A DNA stretch of 64,000 bases from Sphingomicrobium arenosum (GTDB lineage Bacteria; Pseudomonadota; Alphaproteobacteria; Sphingomonadales; Sphingomonadaceae), in assembly GCF_026157085.1 (NCBI RefSeq), contig NZ_JANPVN010000001.1, positions 124,001 to 188,000 on the forward strand, given 5' to 3'. A program made the position numbers and the translations under genes. Under the pieces are notes generated by a model that saw only the letters and a list, made by a program, of their open reading frames with translations, searched no databases and had not been told where the DNA came from. Positions within the stretch are counted from its first letter, which is position 1. The number at the start of each line of letters is the position of its first letter. This document shows, one piece after another, positions 27,118-37,046 of this stretch.

Positions 27118-27818
27118 CGGCGGCGGTAGCGCAGATAATAGGGGCGACGTCCTTCGCGGCGCGCCTTGGCGGCGTAGCGCGTGTCGATCCAGCCGCCGGG
27201 CTTTTCGAGGAAGCCCGTGCAATCCTCGATCACCCAGTCGAACTGGTCGCGGTGCCGCTCGCGCTGCATGACCATGAGCGCCCAGTCGAGATAGACGGGA
27301 TGATCGGTGGCGACGCGAAATTCGCCGCCGGGCTTCAGCTTGGCCGCGATCATGTCGACGGGCCCGTCATTCATCATCCGCCGCTTGGCGTGGCGCGCCT
27401 TGGGCCAGGGGTCGGGGTGGAGGAGATAGACGAAGGAGAGGGTGCCATCGGGCACGCGGCGCAATTGTTCGAGCGCATCGCCCATGTGGATGCGCACGTT
27501 GGCGAGCGCCTGTTCCTTCACATGGACGAGCGCCTGCGCGACGCCATTCAAGAAGGGTTCGCAGCCGATGAAGCCATGGTCGGGCAACAGGTCGGCGCGA
27601 TAGGCGAGATGTTCGCCGCCGCCGAAACCGATCTCGAAATGCATCGGCCGATCGTCGCCGAACAGCGCCCGCGCGGTGAGCGGGCCTTCTTCGGGCAGCC
27701 CGATTTGGGGGAGGAGGCCATCGACCAGTTCCTGCTGCCCCTTGCGCAGCTTATGCGTCGAGGAGCGGCCGTAGAGCCGGTTGAGGGTGGTGGGATCGCC
27801 TTGCTTATACGCCGTCAT
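27114..27818 (-). CDS. trmB: tRNA (guanine-N7)-methyltransferase TrmB
   Basis: The 234-residue SAM-dependent enzyme methylates G46 of tRNA. It has the SAM loop HFEIGFGGGEHL, the strand FIGCEPFLNGVAQAL and the family signature YLLHPDPWPKARHAKRRM. In many alphaproteobacteria trmB sits between metK and rimP; here it does too, but with inserted genes on either side. Confidence 0.96.
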   Translation of the reverse strand: MTAYKQGDPTTLNRLYGRSSTHKLRKGQQELVDGLLPQIGLPEEGPLTARALFGDDRPMHFEIGFGGGEHLAYRADLLPDHGFIGCEPFLNGVAQALVHVKEQALANVRIHMGDALEQLRRVPDGTLSFVYLLHPDPWPKARHAKRRMMNDGPVDMIAAKLKPGGEFRVATDHPVYLDWALMVMQRERHRDQFDWVIEDCTGFLEKPGGWIDTRYAAKARREGRRPYYLRYRRR

Positions 27819-27960
27819 GCCGCGCCTCCTAATGGCTCGGATGGATGCGGTAAAGCATGAGCCTTAGGGCCCGCCTCGGTGCCGCCGGGATGACTTTCCA
27901 ATTGGCCTGCAATCGTTTAGGTCTTGGCGCCTGTGGGGAATTCAGGGGACCTTGGACGCT

Positions 27961-29130
27961 ATGTCCGATGGACGCATTTTCTTTTACCTCGTGCCGGGGA
28001 TGTTTCTGCTATTCGGCGGGTTCCTCGTCGCGCTGTGGATGGCGGATCGCTCGCTCAAGGCGGCGCGCTGGGGGGCGTTGGCCTTCTTTGCCGGTGCGGG
28101 CGGGATCCTGCTCGATGCTCTGCGCCCTCCTAACGAGGAGTGGTTGCGCCATCTCGCGCTGACATTGCATTTCATTACCGTCGCATTGTTCATCCAGGCC
28201 TTCGCGCGGCGGCATGAGGAGGATTTGCCGACCGCCGCGCTTGGCATTGCCGCGATCGCCAGCCTTGTCTTCATGCCCTACCAACCACTGTCGCCGAGCG
28301 CGGAGGCGCGGCTCGTGCTCGTGCAGCTGGTCGCGCTCGCGATGCTCTTGTCGGTGCTGCCGCGCGCGATGCGGTGGCGCGATGGAAAGGCGATCGGGCG
28401 ATTGGTCGTCGGCGCGCTCGCCATCGCGGCTTTCTCCTATTTCGTTCGCGCCGGGCTGTTCATGGCGCGGCCCGATACCGCGCCCGTCACCGACTTCTTC
28501 GCGAGCTTCTACAATGTGGTCTTCCATCTCACGACCGCGGTGATCGGCTTCTCGCTCGGGCTCGTGCTGCTCGTCGCGCTGGGTAGCGATGCGGTACGGC
28601 GGGAAAATCGCGAGACCGCGATCGATCCGCTCACGGGGCTCGGTAACCGGCGGCGGCTGCATTGGGCGATCAATTCGGACGAGGCGGGCAAATGGACCTG
28701 CGGCAGCGTCATCGCGATAGACCTTGACCATTTCAAGCTGGTCAACGACCGCTACGGGCACGAGGGTGGCGACCGGGTGCTGGTCGGGGTCGCCGATGCC
28801 TTGAAATTCGTGTTTCGCGGTCAGCGGATTTGTCGGCTCGGCGGGGAGGAATTCTTGATCCTGCTGCCGCGCGACCTGACCGGACAGCTTCCTGCGCTGG
28901 CGGGACGCGCGCTGGCCGCGATCGAGGCGCTGCGTTTCGAAAACCCGCTCGACAATTGCCGGGTCAGCGCCTGCGTGGGGACCGCGATCCGCCAGCAAGG
29001 CATGAGTATCGACGAGACCATCCGCGCCGCCGACAAGGCGGTCTATCGCGGCAAGGCCTCGGGACGCGGGCAGGTCAATAGCGCCGACGCCGCCAACGAC
29101 GGGTCTCCAGAGGCCAATCGCAGCGCCTGA
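27961..29130 (+). CDS. Membrane-bound GGDEF diguanylate cyclase
   Basis: The 389-residue protein has about seven or eight hydrophobic segments in residues 1-208, then a GGDEF domain. The active-site motif is GGEEF at 294-298, with DLDHFKLVNDRYGHEGGD before it, so it should make cyclic di-GMP from two GTP. The inhibitory I-site RxxD, expected five residues before GGEEF, is absent (RICR stands there). It may therefore escape product inhibition. The signal sensed by the membrane part is unknown. The gene sits alone on the plus strand between metK and trmB. Confidence 0.92.
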   Translation: MSDGRIFFYLVPGMFLLFGGFLVALWMADRSLKAARWGALAFFAGAGGILLDALRPPNEEWLRHLALTLHFITVALFIQAFARRHEEDLPTAALGIAAIASLVFMPYQPLSPSAEARLVLVQLVALAMLLSVLPRAMRWRDGKAIGRLVVGALAIAAFSYFVRAGLFMARPDTAPVTDFFASFYNVVFHLTTAVIGFSLGLVLLVALGSDAVRRENRETAIDPLTGLGNRRRLHWAINSDEAGKWTCGSVIAIDLDHFKLVNDRYGHEGGDRVLVGVADALKFVFRGQRICRLGGEEFLILLPRDLTGQLPALAGRALAAIEALRFENPLDNCRVSACVGTAIRQQGMSIDETIRAADKAVYRGKASGRGQVNSADAANDGSPEANRSA

Positions 29131-29169
29131 CGGGCGGCACGGCGGCCGCCCCGATCACGACGCGGCGGA

Positions 29170-30384
29170 CTAGCCCGCGACGGCGCTCTTCAACTCCTCG
29201 ACAAGGTCGGTGCGCTCCCACGGGAAATAGTCGCCCTCGGCGGTGCGGCCGAAGTGGCCGTAGGCCGCGCTCTTCTCGTAGATCGGCTTGTTGAGCCCGA
29301 GATGGGTGCGGATCGCGCGCGGGGTCAGGCCGCCCAAGGTGTCGATCGAGAAGATCGCTGCCTCGATGGCGTCGTCGGGCACGTTGCCGGTCCCATGCGT
29401 ATCGACATAGAGCGACAAGGGCTGGCTCACGCCGATGGCGTAGGCGAGCTGGATGGTGCAGCGGCGCGCCAGGCCCGCGGCGACGATATTCTTGGCGAGG
29501 TAGCGCGAGATATAGGCGGCCGAGCGGTCGACCTTGGTCGGGTCCTTGCCCGAAAAGGCACCGCCACCATGCGGCGCGGCGCCGCCATAGGTGTCGACGA
29601 TGATCTTGCGCCCGGTGAGGCCGGCATCGCCGTCGGGGCCGCCGATGACGAAGCTGCCAGTCGGATTGATGTGATAAACGGTGTCGCCCGACAGGAGCCC
29701 GTCGGGCAGGATGTCGGCGACGACGCCCTTCACATAGTCCTTGAGCTCGGCTTCCTTCTCGGCCTTGTCATAGCCTTCGATATGCTGGGTCGAGACGACG
29801 ACCGCGGTGCAGGCGACGGGGCGGCCATCCTCGTAGCGCAGCGTGACCTGGCTTTTGGCATCGGGTTCGAGGAAGGGGGCCTTTCCGCCATGACGGTCGG
29901 CGGCGAGCCGCTCGAGGATCTTGTGGCTGTAGTCGATCGCGGCGGGCATGAGGTCGGGGGTCTCGTCACAGGCGAAACCGAACATGATGCCCTGGTCGCC
30001 CGCGCCCTCGTCCTTGTTGCCGCTGGCATCGACGCCCTGTGCGATATGCGCGGACTGGGCGTGGAGGAAGTTCTCGAAGGTGAGATTGTCCCAGTGGAAG
30101 CCGTCCTGCTCGTAGCCGATGCGCTTCACCGTGGCGCGGACCTTGTCCTCGATCTCGCGCTTGATGCCGGGGGCCCATTCGCCGGTCGGCGTCATCACCC
30201 CTTCGCCGCGAATTTCGCCGGCGAGGATGACGCGATTGGTCGACACCAGCGTTTCGCAGGCGACGCGCGCTTCGGGGTCCTTGGAGAGGAACAGATCGAC
30301 GATGGCGTCGGAAATCTGGTCGGCAACCTTGTCGGGATGGCCCTCGGACACGCTTTCCGAGGTGAAGAGGTAGGTCTTGCGCAT
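29170..30384 (-). CDS. metK: S-adenosylmethionine synthetase
   Basis: The 404-residue enzyme makes SAM from methionine and ATP. Signatures are [17 protein letters not shown] at the N-terminus, [10 protein letters not shown] and [17 protein letters not shown]. The length fits the family. The start [13 protein letters not shown] follows lnt by 41 nt. This gap is too short for a SAM riboswitch, so metK is probably expressed from the upstream operon promoter. Confidence 0.98.
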   Translation of the reverse strand: MRKTYLFTSESVSEGHPDKVADQISDAIVDLFLSKDPEARVACETLVSTNRVILAGEIRGEGVMTPTGEWAPGIKREIEDKVRATVKRIGYEQDGFHWDNLTFENFLHAQSAHIAQGVDASGNKDEGAGDQGIMFGFACDETPDLMPAAIDYSHKILERLAADRHGGKAPFLEPDAKSQVTLRYEDGRPVACTAVVVSTQHIEGYDKAEKEAELKDYVKGVVADILPDGLLSGDTVYHINPTGSFVIGGPDGDAGLTGRKIIVDTYGGAAPHGGGAFSGKDPTKVDRSAAYISRYLAKNIVAAGLARRCTIQLAYAIGVSQPLSLYVDTHGTGNVPDDAIEAAIFSIDTLGGLTPRAIRTHLGLNKPIYEKSAAYGHFGRTAEGDYFPWERTDLVEELKSAVAG

Positions 30385-30425
30385 GAAAATCCTGTTCGTT
30401 TGCCGAAGATGGCGTCGGCGAATAC

Positions 30426-32081
30426 CTAACGAGGGCGTCTGGCGAGGGCAATGCCGGACAGGAAGAAGAGCCCGGCGATGGCTGCCGCGAGGAGATTGCC
30501 GAGATGGGCGAAGGGAGGCGGCGCCAGTGCGCGCGGCAGAAGCGCGTCGATATGGTCGGCGGTCCCCGACGGGATGGTCTCGATCAATCCGCCCTTGGCG
30601 TCGATGAGGGCGCTGATGCCGGTCGGGGTGGCGCGGATGACGGGCAGGCCCTCTTCGGCGGCGCGAAGCCGCGCCTGGGCGAGATGTTGGGGAGGGCCCC
30701 AGGCGCCGAACCAGGCATCGTTGGACGGGTTGAAGATCACGTCGGGTCGATCCTCGCGGTCGACCACGCGGCCCGAGAAGATGATCTCGTAGCAGATCTG
30801 CAAGCCCATGCGCAGATCGCGGTAGGGGAGTGGAAGGCTACGCGGGCCGGGACCGGCGGCGAAATCATAGGCTCCGGGTGCGAGGCGCGACAGGCCGATG
30901 GGCTCGAGCAGGCTGCGCATCGGCAGATACTCGCCATAGGGGACGAGATGGGCCTTGTCGTAGCGCGCGCTGATCGTGCCGTTGGGAGATAGGACGAAGA
31001 TGCTGTTGGTGGCGGCATCGACCTCACGCCCGTCGGAGGACTGCACGCCGATCCCCCCGGTGACCAATGTCTGGCCATCGATCAGGCCGCGGGTGGCGCG
31101 CAGCCTCTCATATCGGGCGGCCGTTTGGCGGGCCTCGCGCTCGTCGAGCGCTGGCCGGGTGATGGCGGCTTCGGGCCAGAAAAGGATCTGCGGCGAGCCG
31201 AGGTCCGCCTCGCCCGGCTTGAGACTGAGCGTCGAGAGCCGGTCGGCGGCGATGCGATCGAAGCCCGCGCGCCACTTGTCGGCTTGGCCGATATTGGGCT
31301 GGACGATGCGGATGACCGGCCAATGGGTCGAAGGATCGGGAGGCGGCGGGGGCTCGGGGAGGCTGCCATCGCTATCGGCAGCGGGCGCGGAGGGCTGTTC
31401 GGCGGCGCTATTCGGCTGCACGGCCTCCCGCGTCTGTTCGATGAGGGGTTGCTGGGGCAGCAGAAGCGCGGCGGCGAGGGACGCGGCGACGATCGCAGCG
31501 GCCTTGATCCGCTTGAGCGCTGCCCACCAGAGCGCCGCGCCCGCGATGACGATGATGCCCGACATGGCGTAGGTGCCGACGAGCGGTGCGAGGCGCAGCG
31601 CGGGCGTGGGCACGAGCGCGACGGCCAGCGGATTCCATGCAAAGCCGGTGAAGAGGGTGGCGCGAAGCCATTCGCCGATGATCCAGAAGCCGGCGAGGAA
31701 CAGACCGAGCGCGAGCGGCTGGCGTTTCGAAAGATTCCAAGCGCCCAGGCTCGCGAGCATCGGGTAGACGGCAAGGTAGAGGCTTAGGAGCACCACCGCG
31801 ATCCAGCCGAGCCAGGCGGGCATGTTCGACTGGAAGGTAAAGGCGGTGGCGATCCAGTTGAGACCGAGCGTGAATTGGCCGACGCCGTATAGCCAACCGA
31901 GCAGCGCGGCGCGTTTCGTGGTCGGCGCGGCGTGGAGCAGCATGAGGAGCCCGCTCAGCGAAAGGATCAGGAGCGGCCATGCGCCGAGCGGCGCGAACCC
32001 GGTCGCCCCCAACAGGCCGAGGCCGAGGGCAAGCCAGGGCGCGGCGCGATGGCTCGCGGTCACTGCACGAAGGCGATCCAT
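30426..32081 (-). CDS. lnt: Apolipoprotein N-acyltransferase
   Basis: The 551-residue inner-membrane enzyme adds the third acyl chain to lipoproteins. The N-terminal half has several membrane segments (residues 14-210). The C-terminal nitrilase domain has the catalytic triad Glu304 (FWPEAAI), Lys376 ([14 protein letters not shown]) and Cys430 ([10 protein letters not shown]). Between them is a Ser/Pro-rich linker, residues 218-250. The start MDRLRAV overlaps the corC stop codon by one nt in TAATG. Confidence 0.96.
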   Translation of the reverse strand: MDRLRAVTASHRAAPWLALGLGLLGATGFAPLGAWPLLILSLSGLLMLLHAAPTTKRAALLGWLYGVGQFTLGLNWIATAFTFQSNMPAWLGWIAVVLLSLYLAVYPMLASLGAWNLSKRQPLALGLFLAGFWIIGEWLRATLFTGFAWNPLAVALVPTPALRLAPLVGTYAMSGIIVIAGAALWWAALKRIKAAAIVAASLAAALLLPQQPLIEQTREAVQPNSAAEQPSAPAADSDGSLPEPPPPPDPSTHWPVIRIVQPNIGQADKWRAGFDRIAADRLSTLSLKPGEADLGSPQILFWPEAAITRPALDEREARQTAARYERLRATRGLIDGQTLVTGGIGVQSSDGREVDAATNSIFVLSPNGTISARYDKAHLVPYGEYLPMRSLLEPIGLSRLAPGAYDFAAGPGPRSLPLPYRDLRMGLQICYEIIFSGRVVDREDRPDVIFNPSNDAWFGAWGPPQHLAQARLRAAEEGLPVIRATPTGISALIDAKGGLIETIPSGTADHIDALLPRALAPPPFAHLGNLLAAAIAGLFFLSGIALARRPR

Positions 32082-32962
32082 TATTCGGTGGCGTCGGGCT
32101 GGGCCGGTTCGGGCGCGTGAATGCGCAGGCGCGTCATGCGCTTGGGTTCGGCCTCGACGCATTCGAGGCGCCAGCCCGAGGGGTGCTCGACCGACTGGCC
32201 CGGCTCGAGGATGCGGCCGGCAAGGAGGAAGGCAAGGCCACCCAAGGTATCGACTTCATCCTCTTCCCAGGCGAGCGCGGGATCGACATGCTCGATCACC
32301 TCGTCCATCTCGACGCGCGCATCGGCCTCCCAGACGCCTTCGTCGAGCAGGACCAGCGCCGCCTCGGGCGTCTCGTCATGTTCGTCCTCGATCTCGCCGA
32401 TGATCTCCTCGACCACGTCCTCGATAGTGACGAGACCCTCGGTGCCGCCGAATTCATCGACGACCACCGCCATGTGCACACGTTGGGTGCGCATCGAGGC
32501 AAGAATATCGATCACCCCCATGGTGGTGGGCACGAACAAGGGCTCGCGCATGAGGTCCTCGATGCGCTTGGGCTTGGTCCCGACCTCGGCGGCAAACAGG
32601 TCCTTGATGTGGATCATGCCGATGATCTCGTCGAGATTATCGCCGGTGACAGGCAGGCGGCTGTGTTCGGCATCGGCGAATTGCGCGACGAGGCTGTCGA
32701 AATCGGCGTCGCGGCGGACCGCGATGATGTCGCCGCGTGGCACGCAGATATCCCCTGCCGTCCGGTCGGCGAAATGCAAGAGGTTGCGAAGCATGGTGCG
32801 TTCGTGCGGGCTGAGGTCGCCGACCTTGGCAGGGCCGGCCTCGTCGGCCTCGTCGATCGCTTCCTCGATCTGGTCGCGCAGCGATTGTTCTTCGTCGTCG
32901 CCAAAGAAAAGCGCGCGCATGCCGCGCCAGATTCGCGAGCCTTCGTCAGGCTTGGTGGCCAT
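32081..32962 (-). CDS. CorC/HlyC family protein with CBS domains
   Basis: The 293-residue protein contains paired CBS domains (about 80-200), with VPRGDIIAVRRDADFDSLV and VVVDEFGGTEGLVTIEDVVEEIIGEIEDEHD. It ends with the CorC_HlyC domain (WEEDEVDTLGGLAFLLAGRILEPGQ). CorC is linked to Mg2+/Co2+ efflux and to the neighbours lnt and ybeY. No membrane segments are seen. The start MATKPDEG has GGAG six nt upstream and lies within the end of ybeY; METVMATK, four codons earlier, is possible. Confidence 0.92.
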   Translation of the reverse strand: MATKPDEGSRIWRGMRALFFGDDEEQSLRDQIEEAIDEADEAGPAKVGDLSPHERTMLRNLLHFADRTAGDICVPRGDIIAVRRDADFDSLVAQFADAEHSRLPVTGDNLDEIIGMIHIKDLFAAEVGTKPKRIEDLMREPLFVPTTMGVIDILASMRTQRVHMAVVVDEFGGTEGLVTIEDVVEEIIGEIEDEHDETPEAALVLLDEGVWEADARVEMDEVIEHVDPALAWEEDEVDTLGGLAFLLAGRILEPGQSVEHPSGWRLECVEAEPKRMTRLRIHAPEPAQPDATE

Positions 32963-33467
32963 TACGGTCTCCATAGGGGTCGGCGATCCCAAGACGGGCG
33001 AGCGCGCGGGTCTCGCGCGCTTCCATGTCGGTCGCTTCTTCATCGTTCATGTGATCGTAGCCAAGGAGGTGCAGCATGCCGTGCACCATCAGGTGGCGGG
33101 CGTGATCCTCGAGGCTGATGAACTTTTCGGCGGCCTCGCGCGCGCAGACGCCATGGGCAAGCGCCATGTCGCCGAGCATCAGCGGCGGGCCGGGCCTGTC
33201 GGCTTCGTCCAGTTCCTCGGGCTCGGCCATGGGAAAGCTCAGCACGTTGGTCGGCTTGTCCTTGTCGCGCCACTGGCGGTTGAGGTCGTGGACGTCGGCG
33301 TCGGAGAGGAGGGCGAGGCTGATCTCGACCTCGCGACCGCTGTCGGCAAGGACGGGAAAGGCGCTTTCGGCGATGGCGGCGCGCAGCGTTGGCTCGGCAA
33401 GCTCGCTCAAGCGAGCGCTGCTACTGTCCCAGTCGTCGTCGGCGTCGATATTGATGGTGAGGCTCAT
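32946..33467 (-). CDS. ybeY: Endoribonuclease YbeY
   Basis: The 173-residue metallo-RNase matures the 16S rRNA 3' end and takes part in ribosome quality control. The zinc motif HGMLHLLGYDH gives His129, His133 and His139. LNRQWRDKDKPTNVLSFPM is also a family signature. The ATG directly abuts the phoH stop codon. The last 17 nt overlap corC. Confidence 0.96.
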   Translation of the reverse strand: MSLTINIDADDDWDSSSARLSELAEPTLRAAIAESAFPVLADSGREVEISLALLSDADVHDLNRQWRDKDKPTNVLSFPMAEPEELDEADRPGPPLMLGDMALAHGVCAREAAEKFISLEDHARHLMVHGMLHLLGYDHMNDEEATDMEARETRALARLGIADPYGDRNGHQA

Positions 33468-34460
33468 TCAAGGGCCTTCATAGGCTTCGACGATGCGTCC
33501 GACCAGAGGGTGGCGCACGACGTCGGCCGCGGTGAAGCGGGTCATGGCGATCCCATCGACACCCTCGAGCTTGTCGACCGCATCGGCAAGCCCCGAACGC
33601 GTGCCGTCGGGAAGGTCGACCTGAAGCGGATCGCCGCATACGACCATGCGGCTGCGCATGCCGAAGCGGGTGAGGAACATCTTCATCTGCGCCGGCGTGG
33701 TGTTCTGCGCTTCATCGAGGATGATGAAGGCGTCGTTCAAGGTGCGACCGCGCATGAAGGCGATGGGCGCGATCTCGATCTCGCCGCTGGCGATGCGTCG
33801 CTCGACCTGTTCGCCGGGGAGCATGTCGTAGAGCGCATCGTATAGCGGGCGCAGGTATGGATCGACCTTTTCCTTCATGTCGCCGGGCAGGAAGCCGAGG
33901 CGCTCGCCCGCCTCGACCGCGGGTCGCGAGAGGATGAGGCGTTCGACCGCGCCGGTGATGAGCATGGAGACGGCTTGGGCCACGGCGAGATAGGTCTTGC
34001 CGGTGCCTGCCGGGCCCAGCGCGAAGATCATGTCCGACTTGGCCAGCGCCTTCATATAGACGGTCTGGTTGGCCGAGCGCGGGGCGATGGTTTTCTTGCG
34101 GGTGCGGATGAGGACCTTGGGCGGGTCGGCGACTTCCTTGTCGATGATGCCGTCGAGGCGCGGCTGGTTGGCCATGCCGATGACGGCCTCGATGACCTCG
34201 GCGTCGACATCCTGTCCTTGGTCGAGGCGTTCGTAGAGGCCGAGGAGCACTTCGCGGGCGCGATTGGCGCTGTCGGCCTCGCCCTCGATCATGACCTTGT
34301 TGCCGCGCGCGGCGATGTTCACCCCGAGCCTGTCCTCGATGATCACGAGGTGGCGGTCATATTCGCCGAACAGGGGGCCGAGCAGGAAAGGCTGGTCGAA
34401 TTCCAGTTCCAAGCGGGCGCGGTCCTCGTGGACGGCGGCGACAGCGTCGCGTTTTGCCAT
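33468..34460 (-). CDS. PhoH family ATPase
   Basis: The 330-residue protein has a KH-like N-terminal region and a PhoH ATPase core with the Walker A motif GPAGTGKTYLAVAQA and FIILDEAQNTTPAQMKMFLTRFG. PhoH-like proteins are thought to act on RNA with YbeY. The start MAKRDAV overlaps the miaB stop codon by one nt. It belongs to the miaB-phoH-ybeY-corC-lnt run. Confidence 0.94.
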   Translation of the reverse strand: MAKRDAVAAVHEDRARLELEFDQPFLLGPLFGEYDRHLVIIEDRLGVNIAARGNKVMIEGEADSANRAREVLLGLYERLDQGQDVDAEVIEAVIGMANQPRLDGIIDKEVADPPKVLIRTRKKTIAPRSANQTVYMKALAKSDMIFALGPAGTGKTYLAVAQAVSMLITGAVERLILSRPAVEAGERLGFLPGDMKEKVDPYLRPLYDALYDMLPGEQVERRIASGEIEIAPIAFMRGRTLNDAFIILDEAQNTTPAQMKMFLTRFGMRSRMVVCGDPLQVDLPDGTRSGLADAVDKLEGVDGIAMTRFTAADVVRHPLVGRIVEAYEGP

Positions 34461-35788
34461 TAAGCGGCGGCCTCCTTCGGGCGGATGATTCCCGCCAGAC
34501 TATTGGGCAAAGCGTCAAGGATGTCGACGGTCAAAATGTCGCCGATCTGCGCGTCGGTCTCGGCGAAGACCGATTGCAGCCACGGCGACTTGCCGATCAT
34601 CTGGCCCGGAAGACGGCCCTTGCGGTCGATCAGCACGTCCATCGTGGCGCCGATCTTGGACCGGTTGAAGGCGAGGCTCTGCTCGGCGAGCTGCGCCTGG
34701 AGACGCTGGAGGCGCTCGTTCATGACCTCTTCGGGGACCTGCCCGTCCATGTCGGCAGCGGGGGTGCCCGGGCGCGGCGAATATTTGAAGCTGAAGGCGC
34801 TGGCATAGCGCGCGTCGCGCACGACTTGCAGCGTTTCCTCGAATTCGGCGTCGCTTTCGCCCGGGAAGCCGACGATGAAGTCGCCGGAAATGGCGAGATC
34901 GGGGCGCGCCTCGCGGAAGCGCTCGACGAGGCGCAGATAGCTCTCCACCGTATGATGGCGGTTCATGGCCTTGAGGATGCGGTCCGAACCGGCCTGCACG
35001 GGCAGGTGCAGATAGGGCATCAGCTTGTCCACCTCGCCATGTGCGGCGATCAGCCCCTCGTCCATGTCGGCAGGGTGGCTGGTGGTGTAGCGGATCCGTT
35101 CGAGTCCATCGATCCGCGCGAGTGCGCGAACGAGCAATTCGAGGCCGCCGTCCTGCCCCTTTTCATTTTCGCCGCGCCACGCCGAGACGTTCTGGCCGAG
35201 GAGGGTGATTTCCTTCGCCCCGCCATCGACCAATGCATGCGCCTCGTCGACGATATCGGCCCACGGGCGGCTGATCTCGGCGCCGCGGGTGTAGGGGACG
35301 ACACAATAGGTGCAGAATTTGTCGCAACCCTCCGCGACCGTGAGGAAGGCACTCGGCCCCGACTTGCGGCGCTTGGGCATGGCGTCGAACTTGCTGATCG
35401 CCGGCATGTCGGTGTCGACCGGGCGTTCGCCCTTTTCGACCTGCGCGACGAGGTCGGGAAGGCGGTGATAGGCTTGCGGGCCGACGACGACGTCGATCAT
35501 CTTCGAGCGGCGCTGCGCCTCGGCGCCTTCGGCCTGCGCCACGCAGCCGGCGAGCGCGATGGTGGGACGGCTGCCATCCTCGCGCTTGAGGCGGCCGACG
35601 TCCGAATAGGCTTTCTCGGCGGCTTTTTCGCGGATGTGGCAGGTGTTGAGGACGACGAGGTCGGCGTCCTCGCCATCCTCGGCGGCGCGCATGCCCTTTT
35701 CGTCGAGGAGCTCGCCCATTCGTTCGCCGTCATAGACGTTCATCTGGCAGCCGAAGCTCTTGATTCGGTAGGTTTTCGTATCGGTCAT
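34460..35788 (-). CDS. miaB: tRNA-2-methylthio-N6-dimethylallyladenosine synthase MiaB
   Basis: The 442-residue radical-SAM enzyme adds the methylthio group to i6A37 in tRNAs. The N-terminal cluster cysteines are at 14, 50 and 82. The radical-SAM motif CDKFCTYC gives Cys155, 159 and 162. A TRAM domain closes the protein (FNRSKIGATMDVLIDRKGRLPGQMIGKSP). The ATG overlaps the plsC stop codon in ATGA. Confidence 0.97.
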   Translation of the reverse strand: MTDTKTYRIKSFGCQMNVYDGERMGELLDEKGMRAAEDGEDADLVVLNTCHIREKAAEKAYSDVGRLKREDGSRPTIALAGCVAQAEGAEAQRRSKMIDVVVGPQAYHRLPDLVAQVEKGERPVDTDMPAISKFDAMPKRRKSGPSAFLTVAEGCDKFCTYCVVPYTRGAEISRPWADIVDEAHALVDGGAKEITLLGQNVSAWRGENEKGQDGGLELLVRALARIDGLERIRYTTSHPADMDEGLIAAHGEVDKLMPYLHLPVQAGSDRILKAMNRHHTVESYLRLVERFREARPDLAISGDFIVGFPGESDAEFEETLQVVRDARYASAFSFKYSPRPGTPAADMDGQVPEEVMNERLQRLQAQLAEQSLAFNRSKIGATMDVLIDRKGRLPGQMIGKSPWLQSVFAETDAQIGDILTVDILDALPNSLAGIIRPKEAAA

Positions 35789-36564
35789 GATGGCCGCGCC
35801 ATAGCCGAAGGCGCGTCATCCACAAAGCCCAGTGCCGCACCGATGCGCGCATGGGCCTCGCGTGCCATCGCCTTGCGGTCCTCGGTAATGCAAATGGGCT
35901 CGAGCATGCGCACCTTCACGCGCACCGGTTTCCAGCGGGACAGGACGCGTTTCACATTGTCGAGGCCGGGCTCTCCGGCATGCCAGGCGATGGCGGCGGC
36001 TTCGTCGAAATCGAGAGCGACGGGGATGAGATGCGCGCCCTCGGGCGCCGGAGTGATGGCCTTGAGGAGCGGCGATCGGAAGGGGAGGAGCTGAGTGCCG
36101 TCGCTAGTCGTGCCTTCGGGGAAAAGGGCGAGCGGGAGATGGTGGTCGAAGCGGCGGCGGATGGCGTCGATCTGTTCATCGACACTGCGCCGGTTCTGAC
36201 GCGTGATGTAGAGCGTGTCGCGCTGATCGGCGAGCCATTTGGTCAACGGGTGGTCCTGGACCTCGGCCTTGGACACGAAGGCGCAGCCGGTCGCGCTTCC
36301 CATGGCGAGAATGTCGAGCCAGCTGACATGATTGACGAGCAAGAGGCTGCGGCGCGCTGGTGCGGGGCCGACGCGTTTCACACGAAGTCCCATGATGAAG
36401 CCCGAGCCGCGCAGGAACCAGCGGGCGATCGGCCCACGACCGGTCAGGCCGCGTACGATGAGGTGGAGCGGGGCGAGCAGTGCGAGGAGGAGGGCCAGGA
36501 GGACGAGCCGAAGCCCGACCAGCGGCCAGTTAGTCGCCGGGGTTGCGGTCGAGGGCGACGCCAT
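35785..36564 (-). CDS. 1-acyl-sn-glycerol-3-phosphate acyltransferase (PlsC-like)
   Basis: The 259-residue membrane-associated enzyme acylates lysophosphatidic acid in phospholipid synthesis. It has an N-terminal hydrophobic segment (about 13-35), the acyltransferase motif NHVSWLD (His79, Asp84) and the second block LFPEGTTSDG near 141. The start at 36564 lies inside the end of fur, a 35-nt overlap; a GGAG site lies close upstream. A later start would lose the membrane helix. Confidence 0.9.
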   Translation of the reverse strand: MASPSTATPATNWPLVGLRLVLLALLLALLAPLHLIVRGLTGRGPIARWFLRGSGFIMGLRVKRVGPAPARRSLLLVNHVSWLDILAMGSATGCAFVSKAEVQDHPLTKWLADQRDTLYITRQNRRSVDEQIDAIRRRFDHHLPLALFPEGTTSDGTQLLPFRSPLLKAITPAPEGAHLIPVALDFDEAAAIAWHAGEPGLDNVKRVLSRWKPVRVKVRMLEPICITEDRKAMAREAHARIGAALGFVDDAPSAMARPS

Positions 36565-36958
36565 AGAGCTCCATCCGATGATCGACGAGGCGGTAGCCCA
36601 GCTTCTCGGCGATGCGCTTTTGTAGCAATTCCAGCTCCTCGTCGACGAACTCGACGACCTTGCCCGTCTCGACATCGATGAGATGGTCGTGATGCGCATC
36701 GGAAGCCGCTTCGTAGCGCGAGCGCCCGTCGCCGAACTCGTGGCGCTCGAGGATCCCTGCCTCCTCGAACAGGCGGACGGTGCGGTAGACCGTCGCGATC
36801 GAGATGTTGGGATCGACCTTGTTGGCGCGCTCGTGGAGCATCTCGACGTCGGGATGGTCCTCGCTCTCGCCAAGCACCTTGGCGATGACGCGGCGCTGCT
36901 CGGTGATGCGCAGCCCCTTTTCGGCGCAGATGGCCTCGAGATCGATCTTGCGGGTCAT
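36530..36958 (-). CDS. Fur family transcriptional regulator (Fur/Mur type)
   Basis: The 142-residue protein has a winged-helix domain (residues about 1-80, with VYRTVRLFEEAGI) and the metal site HHDH at 89-92. It has no CxxC structural zinc motifs at the C-terminus. That fits alphaproteobacterial Fur/Mur proteins, which may respond to iron or manganese, and the metal cannot be decided here. The gene lies between mucR and plsC, a common alphaproteobacterial position. Confidence 0.93.
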   Translation of the reverse strand: MTRKIDLEAICAEKGLRITEQRRVIAKVLGESEDHPDVEMLHERANKVDPNISIATVYRTVRLFEEAGILERHEFGDGRSRYEAASDAHHDHLIDVETGKVVEFVDEELELLQKRIAEKLGYRLVDHRMELYGVALDRNPGD

Positions 36959-36989
36959 GCTGCCGGGTTAGCGGGAGCGGGCGGCAATG

Positions 36990-37024
36990 AAAAGGGGCAG
37001 TGCCGTGCTGGCACCGCCCCTTTT
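36990..37024 (-). terminator. Rho-independent terminator of mucR
   Basis: The stem AAAAGGGGC / GCCCCTTTT also has an inner GTGCC/GGCAC. It is followed on the minus strand by TTTTCATTGCC. It lies just past the mucR stop codon and before the fur start. Confidence 0.8.
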
Positions 37025-37046
37025 CGAGACCATGAGATCGTCGCGG

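Noticed and set aside
30385-30425. A SAM riboswitch before metK.
   Set aside because: Only 41 nt separate metK from lnt, too short for known SAM riboswitches, and no such fold is seen.
36530-36564. The plsC start overlapping fur by 35 nt might be an annotation error.
   Set aside because: A later start would remove part of the N-terminal membrane helix, and a ribosome site lies upstream of this ATG, so the overlap is kept with moderate confidence.
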